Shown here: piece after piece, positions 8,422-16,927 of the stretch | Layout of the letters: each line of letters begins with the position of its first letter | Numbering within the stretch: the stretch's first letter is position 1 | Source: Roseburia sp. 1XD42-34 | Lineage (GTDB): Bacteria > Bacillota > Bacilli > Bacillales > Amphibacillaceae | Assembly: GCF_009917385.1 (NCBI RefSeq) | Contig: NZ_QWLJ01000008.1 | Span: 94,153-158,152 of the forward strand | DNA length: 64,000 nucleotides | Reading direction: 5' to 3' | Translations under genes and position numbers: made by a program | The notes under the pieces: model-generated | The model's input: the letters and a program-made list of their open reading frames with translations, nothing else | What the model was told of the DNA's origin: nothing | Databases searched by the model: none

Positions 8422-9621
8422 GTGCCGGTAATAGAGGCGAAAAATGTATCCAAAATATTTGGAAAGAATCCGAAGCAATCAATCAAGCTGTTGGATAAAG
8501 GGTTATCCAAAGAAGCTATATTAAAGGAGACAGGTAATACAGTTGGTGTCAATCGAGTTTCTTTTGCAGTGGAGCAAGGAGAAGTGTTTGTAATTATGGG
8601 GTTATCTGGAAGTGGTAAATCGACACTTGTTCGAATGCTGAATCGACTTATTGAACCAACAGAAGGTACGATTTTGATTGACGGTGAAGATTTAGTATCA
8701 ATGGATAAACAAGCTCTGCGTAATGTGCGTAGACAAAAACTTAGTATGGTGTTTCAGAATTTTGGGTTATTTCCTCACCGAACCATTTTACAAAATGCGG
8801 AATATGGTTTGGAAATTCAAAAAGTAAATAAAGAGGAACGCCAAAAGAAGGCGAAAGAGGCATTGGAACTAGTTGGTTTAGGAGATTATTTGCACCAAAA
8901 ACCGAACCAGTTATCAGGCGGTATGCAGCAACGTGTAGGACTCGCTCGTGCATTAGCTAATGATCCCGAAGTATTGTTAATGGATGAAGCTTTCTCTGCG
9001 TTAGATCCATTAATTCGAAAAGAGATGCAAGATGAGTTGATGGATTTGCAAAGTAAAATGCAAAAAACGATTATATTTATTACACATGATCTAGATGAAG
9101 CATTGCGAATTGGCGATCGAATTGCGCTTATGAAAGATGGATCGATTGTCCAAATTGGCACGCCGGAAGAAATTCTAGTGAATCCTGAAAATGATTACGT
9201 AGAGAAATTCGTTGAGGATGTTGATCGCTCGAAAGTGTTAACTGCGCAGCATATTATGAAACGACCAGAAACGGTTAATTTGGATCGTCACGGTCCGAGA
9301 GTTGCGCTGGAAAGAATGCGTGAAGAAGGGCTGTCAAGCATCTTTGTTGTGGATAGCAAACGAAATCTTAAAGGTTATATAACAGCAGATATTGCATCAG
9401 ATGCATTTAAGTCAGGAGTTACAGATTTAAAGGAGATATTGAAAAACGATATTCCCATTGTTGAAAAAGAAACGCCAATGCACGATATTTTTGATTTAAT
9501 TTATAATTCACCTATTCCAGTTGCAGTAGTTGATAACGAAAAATTAGCAGGGGTAATTGTTAGAGGGGCGGTCATTGCCGCTTTATCCAGCGAGAATGAG
9601 GTGAATTTACATGTTGAATAA
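8422..9621 (+). CDS. opuAA: Glycine betaine/proline betaine ABC transporter ATPase OpuAA
   Basis: The 399-residue protein has an ABC domain with Walker [10 protein letters not shown], signature LSGGMQQR and Walker [12 protein letters not shown]. Two CBS domains follow from about residue 280, the segment that senses ionic strength in OpuA transporters. The N-terminal [20 protein letters not shown] is typical of OpuAA. GTG at 8422 is preferred over the upstream ATG at 8380 because GAGGTG lies six bases before it. The gene overlaps opuAB by 11 bp, indicating translational coupling. The protein energises uptake of compatible solutes at high osmolarity. Confidence 0.95.
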   Translation: MPVIEAKNVSKIFGKNPKQSIKLLDKGLSKEAILKETGNTVGVNRVSFAVEQGEVFVIMGLSGSGKSTLVRMLNRLIEPTEGTILIDGEDLVSMDKQALRNVRRQKLSMVFQNFGLFPHRTILQNAEYGLEIQKVNKEERQKKAKEALELVGLGDYLHQKPNQLSGGMQQRVGLARALANDPEVLLMDEAFSALDPLIRKEMQDELMDLQSKMQKTIIFITHDLDEALRIGDRIALMKDGSIVQIGTPEEILVNPENDYVEKFVEDVDRSKVLTAQHIMKRPETVNLDRHGPRVALERMREEGLSSIFVVDSKRNLKGYITADIASDAFKSGVTDLKEILKNDIPIVEKETPMHDIFDLIYNSPIPVAVVDNEKLAGVIVRGAVIAALSSENEVNLHVE

Positions 9622-10468
9622 AGTATTAGATGTCGTACCTGATATACCATTAGCTGATTGGACTGATAGAGCTACTGATTGGATTACAGATACATTTTCC
9701 TTTCTATTTGACCCTGTGAAAGAGCAATTTGAGGAGTTTATGAATTTTACGTCTGAGACGTTGATGGAAATTCCTCCACTTATTATTATCCTCGCTGTAG
9801 CAATTATAGCGTTCTTTATCTCAGGAAAGAAATTTGCGTTGGCTACATTTTCCATTGTTGGTCTTTGGTTGATCTATAATCAAGGATTATGGGAAAAGCT
9901 AATAAATACATTTACACTCGTATTGTTAGCTAGTCTTTTATCAGTTATTATCGGTGTTCCGATTGGAATTTTAATGTCAAAAAGTAAAATTGCAACAACC
10001 ATTATTACACCAATCCTTGATTTTATGCAAACAATGCCTGCATTTGTCTACTTAATACCAGCAGTGGCATTCTTTGGTATCGGTATGGTACCTGGTGTGT
10101 TTGCATCATTAATCTTTGCTACTCCGCCAACTGTCAGATTTACGAATTTAGGTATTCGCCAAGTATCTGCAGAGCTCGTAGAAGCATCCGAAGCGTTTGG
10201 AAGCACAGGTGCTCAGAAGCTGTTCAAAGTAGAACTTCCAATGGCAAAATCGACCATTATGGCAGGAATTAACCAAACAGTAATGCTCGCTTTATCTATG
10301 GTTGTTATTGCGTCGATGATCGGTGCTCCTGGACTGGGAAGAGATGTGCTTTCCGCCTTACAGCGTGCAGAAGCTGGAGCAGGGTTTGTTGCCGGTATTG
10401 GTATTGTGATTTTAGCAATTATTATGGATCGTTTTACTCAAAGTATGAACAAACAAAAAGATAATTAA
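9611..10468 (+). CDS. opuAB: Glycine betaine ABC transporter permease OpuAB
   Basis: This is a 285-residue membrane permease. The N-terminus carries amphipathic and hydrophobic segments ([20 protein letters not shown]). The BPD_transp_1 domain contains the EAA-like loop [23 protein letters not shown] that contacts the ATPase. The C-terminal half has several membrane helices. It overlaps opuAA and is followed after 66 bp by the binding protein, forming opuAA-AB-AC. The ATG follows GAGGTG inside the opuAA 3' end. Confidence 0.95.
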   Translation: MLNKVLDVVPDIPLADWTDRATDWITDTFSFLFDPVKEQFEEFMNFTSETLMEIPPLIIILAVAIIAFFISGKKFALATFSIVGLWLIYNQGLWEKLINTFTLVLLASLLSVIIGVPIGILMSKSKIATTIITPILDFMQTMPAFVYLIPAVAFFGIGMVPGVFASLIFATPPTVRFTNLGIRQVSAELVEASEAFGSTGAQKLFKVELPMAKSTIMAGINQTVMLALSMVVIASMIGAPGLGRDVLSALQRAEAGAGFVAGIGIVILAIIMDRFTQSMNKQKDN

Positions 10469-10534
10469 CTTATTGGTACCTTTTCTGAGGAAAAGTTTCC
10501 ATATAATCATGAGTAAAAAGGGGAGTTTTATATT

Positions 10535-11431
10535 ATGTTAAAGCGTTATTGGAAACGTCTTGGCTTAGTAGCTGGACTTTCGTTAGCCTTATTTGCAGCT
10601 GGGTGTGGATCAGATGATGAAGCTGATTCTGGCGAAGGCTCTTCGGATGAAGGGAAAAGCAAAGAAATAGAACTAGTTTATGTAGAGTGGGATTCTGAAA
10701 TAGCTTCTACACATGTAATTGGTAAGGTGTTGGAAGATCAAGGATTTAATGTTAAGTTAACACCTTTGGATAATGCAGTTATGTGGGAAGCGGTAGCTAA
10801 TGGAGAAGCAGATGGTATGGTAGCAGCATGGCTTCCAGGAACACACAAAAGCCAGTATGAACAATACGGAGATAAAGTAGTTGAATTAGGTCCTAATCTA
10901 GAAGGTGCAAAAATTGGTTTAGTTGTGCCAGAATACATGGACGTTAATAGTATTGAGGACTTAGATAAACAAGCAGGTCAGACCATAACTGGTATTGAGC
11001 CAGGTGCGGGAGTTGTAGCTGCTTCAGAAAAAGCGGTTGAGGACTATGAGAACTTGAGTGACTGGACTGTACAGACTTCTTCAAGTGGTGCTATGGCAAC
11101 TGAGTTAGGCTCTGCGATCGAAAACGAAGAAGAAATAATAGTCACAGGATGGACGCCACATTGGAAATTTGCGAAGTATGATTTGAAATATTTAGAAGAT
11201 CCAAAAGGCTCATTTGGAGAGGCTGAAACCATTGAAACAATGGTACGTGAAGGGTTAGAAGAAGATATGCCAAATGCATATAAGATTTTAGACCAGTTCC
11301 ATTGGACAACAGAAGATATGGAAGCTGTTATGTTAGAAATTTCAGATGGAGCTGAGCCTACAGAGGCTGCTGCAAATTGGGTGAAAGAAAATGAGGATAA
11401 AGTTAAAGAATGGACGAAAGGCATAGAGTAA
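10535..11431 (+). CDS. opuAC: Glycine betaine-binding lipoprotein OpuAC, classical domain order
   Basis: The 298-residue lipoprotein has Cys24 after ALFAAG and an acidic Ser/Gly linker, then the OpuAC ligand-binding fold. Three Trp residues expected to form the betaine cage are visible: W52 (VEWDSEIAST), W99 (AAWLPGTH) and W206 (TGWTPHW). The lobe starting ELVYVEWDSE comes first and the lobe starting TITGIEPGAG comes second. This is reversed relative to the neighbouring paralogue at 11546 and to B. subtilis OpuAC. It delivers substrate to OpuAB at the outer membrane face. Confidence 0.93.
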   Translation: MLKRYWKRLGLVAGLSLALFAAGCGSDDEADSGEGSSDEGKSKEIELVYVEWDSEIASTHVIGKVLEDQGFNVKLTPLDNAVMWEAVANGEADGMVAAWLPGTHKSQYEQYGDKVVELGPNLEGAKIGLVVPEYMDVNSIEDLDKQAGQTITGIEPGAGVVAASEKAVEDYENLSDWTVQTSSSGAMATELGSAIENEEEIIVTGWTPHWKFAKYDLKYLEDPKGSFGEAETIETMVREGLEEDMPNAYKILDQFHWTTEDMEAVMLEISDGAEPTEAAANWVKENEDKVKEWTKGIE

Positions 11432-11482
11432 AACTTTTCATTAACTAGTTTTGCAGTAGAATATACAAAATTATGTGTTACT

Positions 11483-11510
11483 AAAGCTGATACTTATTTG
11501 TATCAGCTTT
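11483..11510 (+). terminator. Hairpin between the two opuAC genes (partial terminator or mRNA stabiliser)
   Basis: A perfect 10-bp stem AAAGCTGATA / TATCAGCTTT with an 8-base loop is followed by ATATATAATT, not a true T-tract. It may lower expression of the second binding protein or protect the upstream mRNA. Confidence 0.5.
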
Positions 11511-11545
11511 ATATATAATTAGAAAAAATATAGGGAGATGTTTTA

Positions 11546-12478
11546 GTGCATAAACCAAACTGGTGGAGCAGATTGTTGTTATTAAGTTCCATTCTTGCCA
11601 TCATGCTACTTGCAGCTTGTGGTACAGACGAGGCAAAAGAGGAAAGTAATGCAGAAGGAGGATCAGGTGAGACGAATTATGGGGAAGTAGTAGATTATAC
11701 CATTACGGGTATTGAACCCGGTGCAGGAATAACAGTAACGACAGAAAAAGCAATCGAAGAGTATGATAACCTTTCAGGCTGGGAGCTGGAACAGTCTTCC
11801 ACGGCTGCGATGCTAACGGAATTAGAAGAAGCTATTTCAAGTGAAAGTCCGATTGTAGTAACGGGTTGGAATCCGCATTGGATGTTTGCGAAATTTGATA
11901 ACCTGAAATATTTGAAAGATCCAAAAGGCATTTATGGAGATGTAGAAGTTATTAAGTCATTGGCAAGAAAAGGACTGAAAGAAGATAAACCGAATGCTTA
12001 CAAGCTCATTGATCAATTTGAATGGTCAGTGGAAGATATGGAAGGAATCATGTATGAAGCTTCTGAAAGTGGGAAAGAAGTAGCCGAAGTAGCGAAACAG
12101 TGGGTGAAAGATAATCCAGATAAAACCAAACCATGGACAGAAGGCGTAGAGCATGTAGATGGTGTAGAAATTGAACTTGTGTCAACTCCTTGGGATTCAG
12201 AACGAGCTTCTGCCAATGTGGTCGCAGAAGTACTACGTCAAAAAGGCTTTCATGTGACGATTACCCCAGTAGATGTTGCGGTTATGTTTGAAGCAGTAGC
12301 CAATGGAGACGGTGATGCTACATTAGCTGCTTGGATGCCGGCAACTCACCAAGATTTTTACGAAAAATTTAAGGATGACTTTGACGATCTGGGAGCGAAT
12401 TTAGAAGGTGCAAAGATTGGTTTAGTCGTACCAGATTATATGGATATTGATTCTATGGAAGACTTACCAGCAAAATAA
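11546..12478 (+). CDS. Second OpuAC-type betaine-binding lipoprotein, lobe order swapped
   Basis: The 310-residue lipoprotein has signal MHKPNWWSRL then a hydrophobic stretch ending LLAAC (Cys25). The mature part contains the same two lobes as its neighbour in the opposite order. YTITGIEPGAG with W108 (TGWNPHW) comes first, then IELVSTPWDSERAS with W216 and AAWMPATH with W263. All three cage Trp positions are kept, so binding is probably retained. This order matches B. subtilis OpuAC. The GTG start follows AGGGAG. It may give OpuAB a second substrate range or affinity; that is inference. A strong terminator follows. Confidence 0.9.
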   Translation: MHKPNWWSRLLLLSSILAIMLLAACGTDEAKEESNAEGGSGETNYGEVVDYTITGIEPGAGITVTTEKAIEEYDNLSGWELEQSSTAAMLTELEEAISSESPIVVTGWNPHWMFAKFDNLKYLKDPKGIYGDVEVIKSLARKGLKEDKPNAYKLIDQFEWSVEDMEGIMYEASESGKEVAEVAKQWVKDNPDKTKPWTEGVEHVDGVEIELVSTPWDSERASANVVAEVLRQKGFHVTITPVDVAVMFEAVANGDGDATLAAWMPATHQDFYEKFKDDFDDLGANLEGAKIGLVVPDYMDIDSMEDLPAK

Positions 12479-12500
12479 AAATCTTAATATGTACGCGTTG

Positions 12501-12546
12501 AAGCGTGCAGAGAAACTTTCTAGATTTTTTCTGCACGCTTTTTTCC
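12501..12546 (+). terminator. Intrinsic terminator of the opuA operon
   Basis: AAGCGTGCAG (12501-12510) pairs with CTGCACGCTT (12531-12540), continuing into TTTTTTCC. Confidence 0.85.
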
Positions 12547-12670
12547 TGTGCATGTTCTAATTAAAAACTACTTGCTTTAGCTGTCAAATGGTAACACCAT
12601 AATTTCCATGAAATCCTTTCATACTACTACACTCGCTCATGAAGATGAAAATGATCCAAAAAGAGCATAT

Positions 12671-12698
12671 AAAAAGCTTTCCCTGTTTGAGAAAGCTT
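12671..12698 (-). terminator. Intrinsic terminator of yhaH
   Basis: AAGCTTTC (12674-12681) pairs with GAAAGCTT (12691-12698), with a T-tract on the minus strand, 22 bp beyond the yhaH stop codon. Confidence 0.7.
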
Positions 12699-12719
12699 CC
12701 CAGCAATGCGCAGTTTTCA

Positions 12720-13079
12720 TTAATGTTTTTTTACTTTATCTTCAAGGTCTTTGAGACTAGATTCAATTTGCTCTAAATATTGATGAATATTTTCCTGATG
12801 GGGCTCAACCGTTGCCTTCCATTCGGTTACGGATTTCTTCATATCCTGCGTCAGTGCTTTCATTAGTGCTGCGCCTTCTTGGGACGTCTCTTTAATTTGA
12901 TTTTTTAACCGTAAACCATCCTGCTTTAAATGTAATAGCATATCCTTCCATTCTATACCTTTATCCTTCATCTGTTCGCGGAGGTTTCTTCCAGAAGATG
13001 GGGTACTTAGTAAAGTGACGACTGCACTTACGGTACCTCCAATTGCAATTCCTAACCATAATGATTTTGTATTCGTCAT
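12720..13079 (-). CDS. yhaH: YtxH-domain protein YhaH
   Basis: The 119-residue protein has an N-terminal hydrophobic segment (LWLGIAIGGTVSAVVTLL) followed directly by the YtxH-type TPSSGRNLREQMKDKG motif and a long charged coiled-coil tail. The family is membrane-anchored and often linked to general stress; its mechanism is unknown. It has the same position as in B. subtilis, between the hpr/yhaI region and trpP. A GGAG ribosome site precedes the ATG. Confidence 0.88.
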   Translation of the reverse strand: MTNTKSLWLGIAIGGTVSAVVTLLSTPSSGRNLREQMKDKGIEWKDMLLHLKQDGLRLKNQIKETSQEGAALMKALTQDMKKSVTEWKATVEPHQENIHQYLEQIESSLKDLEDKVKKH

Positions 13080-13260
13080 CTATTTATCGCTCCTTTCCTT
13101 TTTCCTGATTTACTGATATGGTATTTACAGGTAATTATATAGTTCACCTTAAGTTTATAGTGTTGCCATGAAGAATTGTTCTTAAAGCCCTCTTGTAAAA
13201 AAAATCACTGTCTTATTAAATATTCCTTATTTGTAGCTGTAAGTAAACATATTTCTGTTT

Positions 13261-13294
13261 GAAAAACCCTCTGGACCATTTTGTATGCCAGAGG
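13261..13294 (-). terminator. Intrinsic terminator of trpP
   Basis: CCTCTGG (13268-13274) pairs with CCAGAGG (13288-13294). On the minus strand GTTTTTC follows. It sits just past the trpP stop codon. Confidence 0.75.
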
Positions 13295-13302
13295 ATTTTA
13301 AT

Positions 13303-13824
13303 TTAGGTATTCATTAATTGCGGTGTTCTTTTTAAAATCCTTTGTACAACTGGATAAACAACAGCTATTATAATTGAATTTAATAACGCTGCTGGCAATA
13401 CGGCTATGCTAAACATCGCTATAAATGAGCCGTCCATCATTCCGATTAAAAAGAGTGCAACGCTCAAAAATATAGCACCCGAAATCATCGTTCCGACTGC
13501 AGTTAATATAACTGCTTGAGTCAGAGGGTTTATCACTTTAGAAATAATTAAAAATAAGCTTAGAAATATAATTGCAGTAATTGGTTTATCAACCAAGTTG
13601 GCTATTTGCCCGCCTGGAGCTGTGGTTGTTAAAGCAGATATCGCACCGGTAGCAATCGAAAGAATCATGACATATTTTAGCTTAGGAAATAGTAGAATTC
13701 CTAAAAACATCATGGAAAGCAACATGTCAGGCTTAACTCCAAAAATAACCGGTGGAACAACAGCGTGCAGTACAGCACCAATCCCTACTAGTAACGATAA
13801 GGTCATCAATACACGAATATTCAT
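13303..13824 (-). CDS. trpP: Tryptophan transporter TrpP
   Basis: This is a 173-residue integral membrane protein with about five helices, the size and shape of TrpP (YhaG). Characteristic segments include PPVIFGVKPDMLLSMMFLGI, ALTTTAPGGQIANLVDKPIT and the C-terminal SIAVLPAALLNSIIIAVVY. TrpP takes up tryptophan, and in B. subtilis its translation is repressed by TRAP binding to GAG/UAG triplets near the ribosome site. The leader here has several such triplets (separate entry). Confidence 0.9.
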   Translation of the reverse strand: MNIRVLMTLSLLVGIGAVLHAVVPPVIFGVKPDMLLSMMFLGILLFPKLKYVMILSIATGAISALTTTAPGGQIANLVDKPITAIIFLSLFLIISKVINPLTQAVILTAVGTMISGAIFLSVALFLIGMMDGSFIAMFSIAVLPAALLNSIIIAVVYPVVQRILKRTPQLMNT

Positions 13825-13831
13825 TTGTAAA

Positions 13832-13870
13832 CTCTCCTCTACTCAACTTTTCTCAGATTATTCATTCCTC
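13832..13870 (-). promoter_or_regulatory. Possible TRAP-binding triplets in the trpP leader
   Basis: Reading on the minus strand, GAG or TAG triplets occur at 13868, 13852, 13842, 13839, 13837 and 13832, ending in the ribosome site. A full TRAP site usually has nine or more triplets at 2-3 nt spacing, so this set is sparse. The call leans on the known regulation of trpP. Confidence 0.3.
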
Positions 13871-13909
13871 AGCTGTACGCTAATTTGTCAGCTGCAGGAA
13901 CTTATGTTC

Positions 13910-13918
13910 ATTATAACA
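13910..13918 (-). promoter_or_regulatory. Extended -10 promoter of trpP
   Basis: On the minus strand the sequence is TGTTATAAT, an extended -10 element 86 bp upstream of the ATG. Confidence 0.5.
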
Positions 13919-13947
13919 AAGATTTTACAAAATAAAAAGCTATGGGG

Positions 13948-14138
13948 TAGCACTTTACACTCGAATTTTAACGGCCCACTTAAAGAAGTCTCTCTCTTGA
14001 AAGCGTGAGCAGAGCGTAGCCTAACGGTAAGCGTAATAAGTGGTGAGTAAGTTGAATTAAAATTCGGAGTCTTTTAGTTTGACGTTAAAGTGAAACTGCA
14101 ATTGACGGAGGTCTTACATCACACCTTATATTCGAAAA
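13948..14138 (-). repeat. Degenerate family 2 element K with long imperfect inverted repeat
   Basis: On the minus strand the 14138 end reads ATATAAGGTGTGATGTAAGA, like the left end of family 2. Inside, nested inverted pairs occur: CGAATTTTA / TAAAATTCG, CCACTTA / TAAGTGG and CACTTTA / TAAAGTG. There is no coding potential. The right end does not match the other copies well. Confidence 0.4.
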
Positions 14139-14167
14139 ATACGGTATGCGAGAAAGTATGGTTTCGC

Positions 14168-14197
14168 TAAAAACCAGTGGGTAGTAACCCCACTGGT
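14168..14197 (-). terminator. Intrinsic terminator of hit
   Basis: ACCAGTGGG (14173-14181) pairs with CCCACTGGT (14189-14197), with TTTTT after it on the minus strand, 25 bp past the hit stop codon. Confidence 0.8.
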
Positions 14198-14221
14198 AAA
14201 ATAAACCATTTTGTATCTGTT

Positions 14222-14650
14222 TTAGTCTATTTGTTTTGTTATTGTCCCAGCTATTTTTTGTAAATCATCGGTCGTATAATTATCTGAATGAACTTCCCAA
14301 TTGGATGAGAAGCCGTCGTTTTTTCCGTATCGTGGAAGAAGGTGGATATGTAAGTGAAAGACGGATTGGTCCGCAGGCTTTTCATTGTTATTTAGTAAGT
14401 TCATTCCAATTGGCTGATAAGCTGCTTTAATTGCGTTGGCAATTTTTGGTACTCTGGAAAAAAGGGTAGCAGCGATCTCGGATGGGGTTTCATAAATGTT
14501 TTTTACATGTACTTTAGGGATAATTAATGTATGGCCTTTAGTAACTTGACTAATATCTAAAAAGGCGTATACATGCTCATCTTCATACACTTTGGCAGAA
14601 GGAATTTCCTGATTTACAATTTTGCAAAAAATACAATCTTCTTGACTCAT
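14222..14650 (-). CDS. hit: HIT-family nucleotide-binding protein Hit
   Basis: The 142-residue protein carries the histidine triad H99-L-H101-I-H103 (FHLHIHLLPRYGK) and an N-terminal CIFCK pair (Cys6, Cys9), typical of zinc-binding HIT hydrolases. The family hydrolyses purine nucleotide phosphoramidates or dinucleotide substrates in the cytoplasm. In B. subtilis hit is directly divergent from ecsA. Here the two are separated by 6.5 kb containing a nucleoside-utilisation operon and two family 1 repeats. A TTTACA - 16 bp - TATACA promoter can be read upstream on the minus strand. Confidence 0.95.
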   Translation of the reverse strand: MSQEDCIFCKIVNQEIPSAKVYEDEHVYAFLDISQVTKGHTLIIPKVHVKNIYETPSEIAATLFSRVPKIANAIKAAYQPIGMNLLNNNEKPADQSVFHLHIHLLPRYGKNDGFSSNWEVHSDNYTTDDLQKIAGTITKQID

Positions 14651-14797
14651 TCTATCTCACCTTTCTTTTGCATATTATATCTATTGTATATACGAAGCGA
14701 TGGGGTTGTAAAGCAAACCTTCAGTAATTTTTTATTTCTCATGAGCAAAGATCAATGAGCATGTAATAGATAATGATGTCCTTGCATTAGTTCATCT

Positions 14798-15064
14798 ATG
14801 AACAATAGCGCAGAGCGCTTGTTTAGCAACGTAGCGACTGGGGTGAATCAACTAAAGTTTTAGGAATCATGCTCCTGCAACAGGAGTATGCCGACGCCTG
14901 AGCGGCAAGCCCGTTTTTAGTCGGCCTTCCTCTTAACCTCGAACCGATGATGACTTATCGTAGGGCAATTTCGTTAAGTCGCTTATTTGCCGGGCGCTTA
15001 AGCCGGACGTGGCTATTCCGTTATATCGGTACTCATAAGCCAAAATTTTTATACTTTCTTATCT
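14798..15064 (-). repeat. Dispersed repeat family 1, copy 3 (long form, inverted)
   Basis: This is the reverse complement of copy 1. It includes GCCGACGCCTGAGCGGCAAG and the partner GTCGGC, AACCTCGAACCGATGATGAC, and GTTTAGCAACGTAGCGACTG near 14821. On its own strand it begins right after the T-tract of the terminator at 15069-15097. Confidence 0.9.
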
Positions 15065-15068
15065 ATTG

Positions 15069-15097
15069 AAAAAACCAGCCCCGCTGAGGGACTGGCT
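15069..15097 (-). terminator. Minus-strand intrinsic terminator
   Basis: On the minus strand CCAGTCCC pairs with GGGGCTGG (one mismatch) and TTTTTT follows. The nearest minus-strand gene upstream is lacI, 680 bp away, so it may close the nucleoside operon or belong to a lost gene. Confidence 0.65.
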
Positions 15098-15099
15098 CG

Positions 15100-15776
15100 T
15101 GTGAAGACGTCAAGGATAAAGGCTGCTGCTAAAGGGATATTGTAAAGTGAGTCAATGTCAGCAATTCTGCCTGATTGATATTTGTTTACAATTTCCGTTT
15201 TAGTAACTGCTTTTAGAAAGAAGCAAGCCTAATTAGTTAGTTGTGGCAGTTTTATTGCCGTTTGCCAACACCTCATTTTTGTGTTCTTTTTGAAACACAG
15301 TTAAATATCGATCGCCAACACCTCATTTGTATGAAGGTTTTTTGTTCGAAACTTAGCTCATTTCTAGTTCGAAACACGAAAAAATTTGGTTGCTTTATAA
15401 CTTTTTACTATCCTTTCGTCTTCATCCAATATTCTGTACAAGCAATAGAAAATTATTCACGAGACATATTATTTTTTGGAGCTTTCCATAGCTATGGTTC
15501 CTAACTAGTGTAACGATAAATTTGTAGCGACCTCTACGGAATAGCACTAATTCTTTCCATGACCCCTTAAGTTTATCCACCACGGGAAACAGCAGTTCGC
15601 TTTTTTCTTTGTTGTCATCCCACTAAACTTCTTCACAGGACAGGGGGGCTATGTCGCAACACATTGCACGAACAGTCGTCGTGTTTTTCTTCTGCTAGTT
15701 AGCTCATTTGATATTGATTCACGAATACCAACTATATTATTTTAGTGTGGAATTTGTTGATTTACCTTTTTGATCT
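15100..15776. other. Intergenic region with short direct repeats; no gene supported
   Basis: The 15-bp sequence GCCAACACCTCATTT occurs at 15264-15278 and again at 15314-15328. GTTCGAAAC recurs near 15344 and 15367. On the minus strand around 15480-15620 a stretch reads SELLFPVVDKLKGSWKELVL and on through LFRRGRYKFIVTLV. It looks protein-like but has no start or recognisable family, possibly a worn gene fragment. Confidence 0.35.
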
Positions 15777-16790
15777 TCAAGCATGCATGTTTCTTACACT
15801 TTTTCTAATGATGAGCTCTGGTTGTAAGCAAATATCTTTTTGAACGTTGACTTTTTTTTGTATTTTCTCGTAGAGCTGTTTGAAGGCTGTTTCACTTAAT
15901 TTTTTCACATCTTGTTTAATAGACGATAACTCGACTCCAAATAGGTAAGGATAAATCGTATTATCATAACTGATTACAGAATAATCATTTGGTATTGTTT
16001 TGTTTTGTTCATAAATACTATGAATGAAACCGAGTGCCATCATATCATTTGTAATAAATACAGCTGTCACATCTTTTTTTAATAATTCTTTTCCAGCAGC
16101 ATAGCCACTTTCCTTTTTATAGTCTCCTGTTACAATATTGTATTGATGGATTGGAATGTTAAATTCTTTTAATGCACGTAAATATCCGTTTAAACGGAAT
16201 TGTCCATTAACGAAACTTGAACTAGCGATACAGCCAATTTTTCGATGTCCATTTTCCAATAAATGTTTTACTGCGATATAGGCACCGTATTCATTATCAA
16301 ACCAAACTTTGTCACAAGAGAGTTCAGAAAACACACGGTCGAGCAAAATATATGGGACGGGGAGCTGCTGCAATTTTTTAATTAACTCCGTCTTATTTTG
16401 CCATGATTCACTCCCAGGAATAAGAAAGATACCTTCTACAGAACGCGATAGTAATAAATCCAGTAATGCAATATCATTTTCAAATTGATCATTGGAATTA
16501 ACAATGATTAATGTATAACCATGTGAGCGGCATTCCAATTCAATATTTTTTGCCAATGAAGAGAAAAAGATATTTTCAATGTCAGGTATGATTAAGCCGA
16601 ATGTTTTCGTTTGCTTTGTAACAAGACTTCTTGCTATTTGGTTTGCAGTGTAGTTAAGGTCTTTGGCAATTTGCGTAATTTCATCTCTTTTCTGTTGCGA
16701 AACACGGCATGGTCTATTGTTTAATACTAATGACACTGTGCTTGGAGAGACACCCGCTTTTTTGGCAATATCTTTAATGGTTACTTTCAC
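15777..16790 (-). CDS. LacI-family transcriptional regulator of the nucleoside/ribose operon
   Basis: The 337-residue protein starts with the LacI helix-turn-helix (VTIKDIAKKAGVSPSTVSLV, then LNNRPCRVS) and the hinge helix (NYTANQIARSLV). A periplasmic-binding-like effector domain follows. The GTG start follows AGGGG. It is the last gene of a minus-strand cluster rbsK-iunH-permease-lacI, 137 bp after the permease. The 12-bp palindrome TAAAACGTTTTA just downstream of the rbsK promoter is its probable operator. The effector is likely ribose or a nucleoside; this is inference from neighbours. Confidence 0.88.
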   Translation of the reverse strand: MKVTIKDIAKKAGVSPSTVSLVLNNRPCRVSQQKRDEITQIAKDLNYTANQIARSLVTKQTKTFGLIIPDIENIFFSSLAKNIELECRSHGYTLIIVNSNDQFENDIALLDLLLSRSVEGIFLIPGSESWQNKTELIKKLQQLPVPYILLDRVFSELSCDKVWFDNEYGAYIAVKHLLENGHRKIGCIASSSFVNGQFRLNGYLRALKEFNIPIHQYNIVTGDYKKESGYAAGKELLKKDVTAVFITNDMMALGFIHSIYEQNKTIPNDYSVISYDNTIYPYLFGVELSSIKQDVKKLSETAFKQLYEKIQKKVNVQKDICLQPELIIRKSVRNMHA

Positions 16791-16927
16791 TATTTACATC
16801 CCCTATAAATTAATCATTTATACTTCATTTTACTAAATAAAGTTAGGAATGTCTTATTAAAGAAGTGAATCCAGATGTGCCAGTTGCGGTTCCTTGTGTT
16901 TAAGACAATATATTTATTAACCCACTT

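Noticed and set aside
13598..14008. A 136-codon open frame overlapping trpP on the plus strand
   Set aside because: It is antisense to trpP and extends through its promoter; no ribosome site.
15241..15504. An 87-codon open frame (MWQFYCRLPTPHF...)
   Set aside because: No ribosome site, no recognisable family, and it runs through the direct repeats of a degenerate region.
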